Origin: an uncultured Pedobacter sp.
GTDB lineage: Bacteria > Bacteroidota > Bacteroidia > Sphingobacteriales > Sphingobacteriaceae
Direction of reading: 5' to 3'
Assembly (NCBI GenBank): GCA_946478755.1
Contig: CAMLDJ010000364.1
Coordinates: 1 to 5,299, forward strand
DNA length: 5,299 bases
Positions 1 to 5,299 of this stretch are shown here, in pieces; the first letter of the stretch is position 1; the number at the start of each line of letters is the position of its first letter. The notes beneath the pieces were generated by a model. That model was not told where the DNA came from. It ran no database searches and was given only the letters and a program-made list of their open reading frames with translations. The position numbers were made by a program, and so were the translations under genes.

Positions 1-1292
1 TGGTTTAACCCTGTTGTGGCGGGTGTGTTGTCATCATAATAGGTATAACGAACTGCTGCACCAAATAGCAGATCGTGATGGTGGATCTGCTTATCCCAGG
101 TAAGTTGCGCAAAGCCGATCTTCTGTTCAGCAATATATGACGTCATCCCGTATCGGCTATCCTGGTCATGTTCATTGTAAGAAAAAGCCAGAAACAACTT
201 TTCTTTTGCCGGCAATTGATAATTTCCAATCAGTTCCCATCGATTGGTGTAAATGCTTTCCCCGTACACCGCATCTCCGCCTCTGTAGGATTTGTTCCAC
301 TGCATTTCTCCGCCCCAGCGGTCTTCATAAACATATCGGCCGCCCAGGGTAAGTACCCGCTTATCCTTTCTGTTAAAGCTCCACTTCTGAAAAACAGAAA
401 CCCGATCCTGAAGCGTAACATCTGTAAAATTATCATGATTCTCATCTACCGGGTTTCCGTATTTAAAATAATTGATACCGGTAAGCACATTGGCCTTGCT
501 GCCGGCCTTGAGCTTGAGGCCAAGATCCGTGTTTACTTCACCGTAGCTGCTCGTAAATATATCCGCGGAAAACAGCGGTGCCCGCTGCGGCTTTTTGGTA
601 ATAATGTTGATTAAACCTCCGACAGCCTCGCTACCATACAATGAGGATGCAGGACCTTTTACGATTTCAATCTGTTCTACCAGTGCATTCGGTATTCCTG
701 AAAGACCATATACGCTGGACAAACTGCTTACTATAGGCATGCCATCTATTAAAATCATTGTATATGGCCCTTCAAGACCGTTGATATGAATATCGCCCGT
801 ATTGCAGATATTACAGTTCAGCTGTGGCCTTACCCCGTTCACATTCTGTAAAGCCTCGAAAATACTGGGTGTTGGATTCTTTCTGAAATAAGCCTGGGTA
901 TACACTTCAACCGGAACGGGGCTCTCCAGTCTTTTCACCTCTTTTAATGTGCCGGTAACCACTACCTCATTCAGGTCGTTTTCAAAATTGCTAAGGTCGA
1001 AATCCAGTTTAACAACCTCATTCTGCCTCGTCACAACCGACTTAACTATTTTCCTAAACCCTACGGCCGCCGCCTGAACCTGATAATTACCCGGCGACAG
1101 ATCGCTAAAAAAATAATTGCCTGCACTGTCCGTTTTTGTGATGCTGCCAGTTCCATGTAAGGAGATACTGATATCAGCCAAAGGCTTGCTCCTGGAAATA
1201 ACTGTTCCGCTAATGCCCCTGGTTTGTGCCAAAGCAGCAAATGAGCATAAGGTAACAAGGATAAAAATAGATTGTGCAATATGCTTTTTCAT
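1..1292 (-). CDS. TonB-dependent outer-membrane receptor, N-terminal 430 codons (partial, cut by window edge)
   Basis: This reading frame is open from an ATG at 1292 to the left edge without a stop, so the C-terminal part of the barrel is missing. Residues 1-22 form a signal peptide (MKKHIAQ, hydrophobic core, likely cleavage after ALA). Residues about 26-100 look like a carboxypeptidase-regulatory-like beta-sandwich, common at the N-terminus of Bacteroidota receptors. A TonB-box-like NEVVVTG lies at 108-114. The plug spans about 120-235, with DGMPIVSS, VEQIEIVKGPASSLYGSEAVGG and INIIT. The barrel starts near 240. The plug has Cys160 and Cys163 in NCNICNTGDIHINGLEG. Members of the family import metal chelates, cobalamin or other ligands across the outer membrane using TonB energy. 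The divergent DtxR-type repressor and the candidate operator suggest a metal-related ligand, which is inference. There is no clear Shine-Dalgarno before the ATG. The specific substrate cannot be named. Confidence 0.93.
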   Translation of the reverse strand, partial: MKKHIAQSIFILVTLCSFAALAQTRGISGTVISRSKPLADISISLHGTGSITKTDSAGNYFFSDLSPGNYQVQAAAVGFRKIVKSVVTRQNEVVKLDFDLSNFENDLNEVVVTGTLKEVKRLESPVPVEVYTQAYFRKNPTPSIFEALQNVNGVRPQLNCNICNTGDIHINGLEGPYTMILIDGMPIVSSLSSVYGLSGIPNALVEQIEIVKGPASSLYGSEAVGGLINIITKKPQRAPLFSADIFTSSYGEVNTDLGLKLKAGSKANVLTGINYFKYGNPVDENHDNFTDVTLQDRVSVFQKWSFNRKDKRVLTLGGRYVYEDRWGGEMQWNKSYRGGDAVYGESIYTNRWELIGNYQLPAKEKLFLAFSYNEHDQDSRYGMTSYIAEQKIGFAQLTWDKQIHHHDLLFGAAVRYTYYDDNTPATTGLN

Positions 1293-1317
1293 TTGTCTAA
1301 TTTTGAAATAAACTCAA

Positions 1318-1349
1318 CAAAACTACTAAAGTTAGATGAATCTAACAAA
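1318..1349 (-). promoter_or_regulatory. Candidate promoter of the TonB receptor gene
   Basis: On the minus strand TTTG (1349-1346) is followed after 20 bases by TAGTTTTG (1325-1318). This matches the Bacteroidota primary sigma consensus TTTG / TAnnTTTG, with spacing in the usual range. Transcription would start around 1311-1314 and give a leader of about 20 bases before the ATG at 1292. A second TAnnTTTG match, TATGTTTG at 1353-1346, has no good upstream partner. The region is AT-rich, so chance matches are possible. The fit of both boxes around the inverted repeat raises confidence. Confidence 0.55.
1331..1346. promoter_or_regulatory. Inverted repeat, candidate DtxR/MntR-type operator
   Basis: GTTAGATGAATCTAAC is a perfect inverted repeat with 7-bp arms and a 2-bp centre. 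Its TTAG...CTAA half-sites resemble the palindromic operators bound by dimeric DtxR-family repressors, whose classical DtxR/IdeR box contains GTTAG and CTAAC cores. It lies between a metal-dependent repressor gene and a divergent TonB receptor gene, inside the -33/-7 spacer of the receptor's candidate promoter. Binding there should block the receptor promoter. The repeat is seen directly; its use as the operator is inferred. Confidence 0.6.
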
Positions 1350-1405
1350 CATATGTAGACAAACTGTAAAATAATATAAAGCCAGGCATTCGATCTCATG
1401 AAAAA

Positions 1406-1435
1406 TTGTTTAAGACAACATTTTCATTAAGTTTG
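1406..1435 (+). promoter_or_regulatory. Candidate promoter of the metal-dependent repressor, abutting its start codon
   Basis: TTG at 1406-1408 is followed after 19 bases by TAAGTTTG at 1428-1435, which fits the Bacteroidota TTG / TAnnTTTG pattern. The -7 box ends three bases before the ATG at 1439, so transcription from it would start at or just after the start codon and give a leaderless or nearly leaderless message. Another plus-strand match, TAATTTTG at 1298-1305, has a poorer upstream partner (TTG with a 23-base gap). It would instead give a leader of about 130 bases running through the palindrome. The sequence alone does not decide between them. Confidence 0.35.
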
Positions 1436-1438
1436 TGC

Positions 1439-2101
1439 ATGCTATCTTATACCGAAGAAAACTACCTGAAAGCGCTATTGATGCTTGGTCTGCAAAACGA
1501 GGAAAGACCTGAAGCAGGAACCAATGAAATGGCCGCTTATCTGGGTGTAAAACCCGCTACTGCTACAGATATGCTTAAAAAGCTGAAAGAAAAGGAACTG
1601 GTTACCTATCAAAAATATGGTAAGATCCTCTTAACGGATACCGGCAGAAGGAAAGGAATAGCGATCTTAAGAAAGCACAGGCTTTGGGAAAGCTTCCTGT
1701 ATGAAAAACTGGATTTTAGCTGGGATGAGGTTCATGAAGTCGCTGAACAGCTGGAGCACATACAATCTGAAAAACTGGTAAACAAGCTCGAGGAATTCCT
1801 CGATTTTCCTGAGTTCGACCCGCATGGCGATCCCATTCCTAAAGCCAACGGCGATATCCCAATCGTTGATAAGATCTTGTTATCAGAACTGAAGGCTGAA
1901 GAAACATGCCGTGTTGTGGCTGTTAAAGATACATCGACGCTGTTCCTTCAGTACCTTGAAAAACTAAATATTACGATAGGCACCAAAATTAAGGTCTTGG
2001 AAGTCATAGATTTTGATGGCTCCCTAAACGTCCAAATAGGAAACGCTCCGGCAAGGAGCGTTTCCATGAAATTTGCAGAAAGTCTGTATGTTAAAAAATA
2101 G
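1439..2101 (+). CDS. DtxR/MntR-family metal-dependent transcriptional repressor with C-terminal FeoA/SH3-like domain
   Basis: This 220-residue protein has the three-part layout of full-length DtxR-family repressors. A winged helix-turn-helix covers about residues 5-70 (recognition region near VKPATATDMLKKLK). A metal-binding and dimerisation domain covers about 75-135 and ends in DPHGDPIP. An FeoA/SH3-like domain covers about 150-220. By hand alignment, ligands corresponding to DtxR His79, Glu83, His98, Glu105 and His106 are His80, Glu84, His99, Glu106 and His107. DtxR Cys102 is Glu103 here, as in Bacillus MntR (Glu99), which leans towards manganese or mixed Fe/Mn sensing. Start: ATG 1439 gives MLSYTEENYLKA, typical of the family; the in-frame TTG at 1406 would only add an 11-residue tail without family character. 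It is a cytosolic repressor, divergent from the TonB receptor, which is its likely target. Metal identity is uncertain. Confidence 0.93.
   Translation: MLSYTEENYLKALLMLGLQNEERPEAGTNEMAAYLGVKPATATDMLKKLKEKELVTYQKYGKILLTDTGRRKGIAILRKHRLWESFLYEKLDFSWDEVHEVAEQLEHIQSEKLVNKLEEFLDFPEFDPHGDPIPKANGDIPIVDKILLSELKAEETCRVVAVKDTSTLFLQYLEKLNITIGTKIKVLEVIDFDGSLNVQIGNAPARSVSMKFAESLYVKK
2039..2065. repeat. Perfect 11-bp hairpin inside the 3' end of the repressor gene
   Basis: GGAAACGCTCC (2039-2049) and GGAGCGTTTCC (2055-2065) are exact reverse complements separated by the 5-base loop GGCAA. The stem has seven G-C pairs, so it should fold stably in RNA from either strand. It encodes residues 201-209 of the repressor and ends 36 bases before the end of the stop codon. 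Neither side has the T-tract of an intrinsic terminator. It lies just past the 3' end of the convergent SusD-type gene, so an antisense read-through transcript would also contain it. Confidence 0.8.
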
Positions 2102-2122
2102 GTATCAGGTTTAGCTAAAACA

Positions 2123-3652
2123 TCAGTAGCCCGTATTTTGTGCATACAGTCCGACTTTTACATCCAGTTGGCTTTGTGGAACCGGGTAGATGATATAGTC
2201 TTTTGTAAAGGCCTGCATCTGGTGTTTGACATCGTCGGCCGCAATCCAGGCAGGCATCACGGTTTCAATAAGCCCGCTGCGCACCAGATCATGCCAGCGC
2301 AATCCTTCTCCGGCAAATTCTTTTCTCCGCTCTTCCATAAGCTCGGCGAGGGTAACATTGCTTTTGTCGCCTGCTAAGCCGGCCCTGATGCGAACATTGT
2401 TTACCACATCATCCACATCCGTTGTCTGTGATCCCGGCGCACCGTGCAGCACACATTCTGCTTTGAGCAGCAATACATCTGTGTAGCGGATGACGATAAA
2501 ATTGATTGGCCAGTCCGTTCTTCTGGCGGGAACATGAGCTACATCCACATATTTTTTAAAGAATGACTGCGTTTCAACGACTCCCTTTGGTATGGTATAT
2601 CCCGACTGGATGGAAAATGTCTTGCGTACATCCCCGGCTTCGTAGGAATTTAAAAGGTTATTTGATATAGGCCGAATCTGCAGGCCGCCCTGATTAGGCT
2701 TGCCCAGCGACTGAAAATACCCGTCGGGCACCAGCAACCAGGGAAATGTTGCGCCAACCTCAGGAGTAGATCCCGTTGAATATTCTATATTAAATACCAC
2801 CTCCTTATTGTTTTCGTTGTCGAAAGCAAATATACTTCCATAGGCGGTTGTGGCAGCATCGGTGTTTGTCAGGAACTCATATTGGTTACTACCGATCACT
2901 TCGTTCAGCAGTGTAACTGCCTGGTCCCATTCATTTAAACCCAGACCAGGACCGTCAATACCATAAGCAGGGCCTGAGCGGGTCATGTGCACCAGTGCCA
3001 GTAAAGATTTAGCGGCATATTTTGTAGCACGCCCCTTATCAACAGCTTTATAATCAGCGGGTGCAGGAAGATTATCACCCGCAAATTCCAAGTCTGAAAT
3101 GATCAGCTGATAAATGTCGGCAACGGGGCTTCTTGGAATAGTCAGCGCTTCCGCCGCCAATATCGGATGATCTACGAGCGGCACTTTACCGTATAACCGA
3201 ACCAGGTCAAAATAGAAAAAGGCACGTAAAAACCTGGCTTCTGCTTCATACCTTTTCCTTAGCATCTCATCAGGAATAACGGCGCCATTTTTTTGCAGTT
3301 GTTCCAGCAAAGTATTGGCCCGGGAAATTCCGTTAAAGTTTTTTGACCAGCCCTCTTCGACATAAGGATTTGCGGCAATCGTTTTATGGAAGCTATTAAT
3401 TCCTTCCCAATCCCGCACACCGCCTTCAGAAACAGCATATAAATTATCTGAACGGGTTTCAGACAGATTCAATAAGCGGTCTGGAAAAGTACGGAGGTCA
3501 TTGTAGATGGCATTGGTACCTTGTAAAAAGTCATTAGGGGTAGCAAAATACGTATCCGTTGTATTGTTGGAAATAGGCTCCTGGTTCAGCTCCTTTTTAC
3601 AGGCTGAAGTTAGCAAAGCGCCCGCTAAAAGCGTATATAATATCTTTTTCAT
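2123..3652 (-). CDS. SusD/RagB-family outer-membrane nutrient-binding lipoprotein
   Basis: This complete 509-residue protein is of usual length for the family. Residues 1-17 are a lipoprotein signal peptide with lipobox LTSAC; Cys18 would be lipidated, and the following KKELNQEP is typical of SusD proteins. The N-terminal family region has TYFATPNDFLQGTNAIYNDL (35-54). The helical TPR-like core has YEAEARFLRAFFYFDLVRLYG (135-155), where the canonical RA.FY.DLVR.YG signature is clear. The C-terminal domain has RYTDVLLLKAE (389-399), VRIRAGLAG (420-428), ERRKEFAGEGLRWHDLVR (441-458) and YPVPQSQL (489-496). SusD proteins sit on the cell surface as a lid over their SusC partner and capture oligosaccharides or peptides. 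The SusC-type gene lies 72 bp upstream on the same strand, so the two form an operon. The ATG at 3652 is preceded by an A-rich TATAAGAG. The ligand cannot be told from sequence. Confidence 0.96.
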   Translation of the reverse strand: MKKILYTLLAGALLTSACKKELNQEPISNNTTDTYFATPNDFLQGTNAIYNDLRTFPDRLLNLSETRSDNLYAVSEGGVRDWEGINSFHKTIAANPYVEEGWSKNFNGISRANTLLEQLQKNGAVIPDEMLRKRYEAEARFLRAFFYFDLVRLYGKVPLVDHPILAAEALTIPRSPVADIYQLIISDLEFAGDNLPAPADYKAVDKGRATKYAAKSLLALVHMTRSGPAYGIDGPGLGLNEWDQAVTLLNEVIGSNQYEFLTNTDAATTAYGSIFAFDNENNKEVVFNIEYSTGSTPEVGATFPWLLVPDGYFQSLGKPNQGGLQIRPISNNLLNSYEAGDVRKTFSIQSGYTIPKGVVETQSFFKKYVDVAHVPARRTDWPINFIVIRYTDVLLLKAECVLHGAPGSQTTDVDDVVNNVRIRAGLAGDKSNVTLAELMEERRKEFAGEGLRWHDLVRSGLIETVMPAWIAADDVKHQMQAFTKDYIIYPVPQSQLDVKVGLYAQNTGY

Positions 3653-3724
3653 CTCTTATATTTTTTAATGGTGATGACTATCATGATCATAATGGTTTTA
3701 CAACAATCCGTTGAATCAGCTTGA
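3653..3724 (-). other. 72-bp susC-susD type intergenic spacer with imperfect stem-loop
   Basis: The spacer is AT-rich and holds no good TAnnTTTG promoter match, in line with co-transcription of the two genes. It contains an imperfect inverted repeat: ATGGTGATGA (3668-3677) and TCATGATCAT (3681-3690) with a 3-base loop and two non-complementary positions. It also contains the 8-bp palindrome ATGATCAT (3683-3690). A short stem here could stabilise or partly attenuate the message, but the pairing is weak and no T-tract follows. Confidence 0.3.
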
Positions 3725-5299
3725 TTAAAATGTGACGTTTAGCCCGAGAATCAGCGATTTTGGCAAAGGAAGTCCGCCATAATCCCCTGCTTCAGGAAAG
3801 TCTGTACTCCCGCTTAAATTCGTATTTGTTGCTTCAGGATTAAGCCCGCCGCGATAATTATCGTGACCAAAGAAGTTTTCTGCTGTAACGTACACGCGTG
3901 CTCCTTTTACCGCTTTGGTTTTAAACTGTTTCCCTAAATCGTAGCCTAAGGTAATGTTACGCACGCGCAGATAGTTGGACGAGTATAACCAATCTGTATT
4001 CTTGATACGGCCAAAGGTAGAATAGGCTTTTCCCACTTCACCCGCGCCCGGACTGGATGCCGAGCGGTACCTGTCTCTGAAAAATCCCAGGGCATTATCC
4101 GGAACACCCTGACCGGTTCTGCCAAGCGCACGACCTAAAAGGGAATAGATGGATCCGCCAGTTTGTCCCTGCACTAAAAAGCTCAGGTCAAATCCTTTGT
4201 ACTTGAATGTATTGGTAATGCCATAAGTCCAATCCGGATTAGGATGTCCGACAATCTCCCGGTCATTTGCATCAATTACACCATCTCCGTTTGCATCCTT
4301 ATACTTTGGATCACCCGCTACCTGTGTACCGAATACCGGCGCATTGTTGGCGATATCCTGTTCGCTCAGAATACCTTCCTGACGCACTACATAAATACTG
4401 TACATCGGTTCACCGACTTTCAAAATGCTATGGGAGATATCAAAGCTGGAAGGGATCAGGATCTGTGTCTGACCGGCGGCCAGCGAAACCACTTCATTTG
4501 TATTATGGCTGAGGTTTAAGGAGGTCGACCATTGCAACTCCCCTGTTGTATTTCTCGTATTCAGCTCAAATTCCAACCCTTTGTTCCTGACACTTCCTGT
4601 GTTGCTAAGCTGCGTTCCAAAACCGGTGATCCCTGGGATCGGAACATTAAGTAAAAGATCAGAATTCAATTTGTTGTAGTAATCTACAGCTGCGATAATG
4701 CGGTTATCAAATAATCCGATGTCCAGGCCTATGTCTGTAGTCTTCGATTTTTCCCAGCTCAAATTTGGATTTGAAACGCCGATCAGTGCTTGTCCGAATG
4801 CCTGAGCATCATTAAAACTGTAATTGTTACTGCCCAACAATGCTCTGCTGCTATAATCTCCGATATTGTAATTTCCGGACTCGCCATAACTTATCCTCAG
4901 CTTCAGGTCACTGATCTGCGGGATGGCCTTGATAAACTGTTCTTCAGAAACCTTCCAACCTGCAGATACAGAAGGAAACCAGCCGAACTGCTTGTTGAGA
5001 CCAAAACGTGAAGAACCATCTCTTCGGATACTTGCAGAAAACAGGTACTTATTTTCAAAAGCATATTGGACCCGACCGAAATAAGAGACCAATACATTCA
5101 TGGCTTCACTTGTATTACCAGTAATTTCCGAGGCACTTCCTAAAGTAGTGATACCTCCTACACCGAAGCCCCCGGCAGAGGAAAGCGTTACATTTTCAAG
5201 CTTGTCAGAATTATAAGCTTGTCCAATCAAAAAAGACAGGTCATGAGATTTCTTAAGTATGGTATTATAAGACAATGTATTTTCATTCACAAAAGTTCT
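3725..5299 (-). CDS. SusC/RagA-family TonB-linked outer-membrane transporter, C-terminal 524 codons (partial)
   Basis: The frame is open from the right edge to a TAA at 3727-3725. A GTG at 5290 is internal, because coding sequence continues upstream of it (RTF). The segment covers roughly the C-terminal half of a family that is usually about 1000 residues. Family features counted from the first codon at 5299: LFSASIRRDGSSRFG (86-100), WFPSVSAGWKVSEE (107-120), LKLRISYGESGN (132-143), the calcium-site-like DANGDGVIDAND (335-346), PDWTYGITNTFKYKGFDLSF (355-374), YLRVRNITLGYDL (443-455), VYVTAENFF (470-478) and the terminal strand SLILGLNVTF, which ends in the aromatic residue typical of outer-membrane barrels. 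It would form the TonB-powered pore that works with the SusD lipoprotein encoded downstream. The missing N-terminus holds the signal peptide, TonB box and plug. The substrate is unknown. No frameshift was seen. Confidence 0.95.
   Translation of the reverse strand, partial: RTFVNENTLSYNTILKKSHDLSFLIGQAYNSDKLENVTLSSAGGFGVGGITTLGSASEITGNTSEAMNVLVSYFGRVQYAFENKYLFSASIRRDGSSRFGLNKQFGWFPSVSAGWKVSEEQFIKAIPQISDLKLRISYGESGNYNIGDYSSRALLGSNNYSFNDAQAFGQALIGVSNPNLSWEKSKTTDIGLDIGLFDNRIIAAVDYYNKLNSDLLLNVPIPGITGFGTQLSNTGSVRNKGLEFELNTRNTTGELQWSTSLNLSHNTNEVVSLAAGQTQILIPSSFDISHSILKVGEPMYSIYVVRQEGILSEQDIANNAPVFGTQVAGDPKYKDANGDGVIDANDREIVGHPNPDWTYGITNTFKYKGFDLSFLVQGQTGGSIYSLLGRALGRTGQGVPDNALGFFRDRYRSASSPGAGEVGKAYSTFGRIKNTDWLYSSNYLRVRNITLGYDLGKQFKTKAVKGARVYVTAENFFGHDNYRGGLNPEATNTNLSGSTDFPEAGDYGGLPLPKSLILGLNVTF

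Noticed and set aside
168..614. Plus-strand open frame of 148 codons
   Set aside because: It lies entirely antisense to the TonB receptor frame, has no recognisable domain or start context, and is a shadow of the conserved coding strand.
1406..1438. Upstream TTG start for the repressor, adding 11 residues
   Set aside because: The added residues have no family similarity, and the stretch overlaps a good promoter match. The ATG at 1439 gives the N-terminus expected for DtxR/MntR proteins.
1293..1438. Riboswitch or structured metal-sensing leader in the divergent region
   Set aside because: The region is short and AT-rich, with only the symmetric protein-binding type palindrome. No multi-stem conserved RNA pattern is visible.
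2039..2065. Intrinsic terminator for the repressor or the convergent gene
   Set aside because: The stem is perfect, but no T-tract follows on either strand and it lies within coding sequence. It is kept only as an unexplained hairpin.
4262..4297. EF-hand-like calcium motif as a separate regulatory domain
   Set aside because: The DANGDGVIDAND loop is a routine feature of SusC-family barrels and does not indicate a fused domain.
4628..4640. Palindrome GATCCC-T-GGGATC inside the SusC-type gene
   Set aside because: The arms are only 6 bp with a single-base centre that cannot form a normal loop, and the stretch encodes ordinary barrel sequence (IPGITG). It is probably chance.
5288..5290. GTG at 5290 as the start of the SusC-type gene
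   Set aside because: The frame stays open to the window edge, and the protein from that point contains only the C-terminal half of a SusC barrel, so the GTG is an internal valine codon.

Overview
The window looks like chromosomal DNA from a member of the Bacteroidota, most likely a Sphingobacteriaceae or Chitinophagaceae type. Three things point there: a SusC/SusD-type outer-membrane pair, weak or absent Shine-Dalgarno sequences, and matches to the TTTG / TAnnTTTG promoter consensus of that phylum. The genus is not resolved. All calls rest on reading the sequence by eye; no database search was possible.

Layout. Positions 1-1292 (minus strand) hold the N-terminal 430 codons of a TonB-dependent outer-membrane receptor that runs off the left edge. 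Its head faces a plus-strand gene at 1439-2101, a DtxR/MntR-family metal-dependent repressor. The 146-bp divergent region between them carries a perfect 7-bp inverted repeat (GTTAGAT-GA-ATCTAAC, 1331-1346). This repeat fills most of the spacer between a good -33 and -7 element for the receptor, so it is a strong candidate operator for the repressor. The repressor gene ends tail to tail, 21 bp away, with a minus-strand SusD/RagB-type surface lipoprotein gene (2123-3652). Upstream of that, 72 bp away on the same strand, is the C-terminal 524 codons of a SusC/RagA-type TonB-dependent transporter (3725-5299) that runs off the right edge.

How the genes work together. The left half reads as a metal-homeostasis module: a metal-sensing repressor next to an outer-membrane receptor whose plug has a Cys-X2-Cys pair. 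The working model is that the metal-loaded repressor shuts off the receptor promoter when metal is plentiful. The right half is the end of a SusC-SusD operon for TonB-driven uptake of an unknown oligomeric nutrient (glycan or peptide). No enzyme in the window names its substrate, and it is probably independent of the metal module.

Two further points deserve attention: a perfect 11-bp hairpin inside the last codons of the repressor gene, and a possible near-leaderless promoter directly in front of the repressor start codon. No tRNA, rRNA, CRISPR array, insertion sequence or riboswitch was seen. No stretch over 300 bp lacks a gene.
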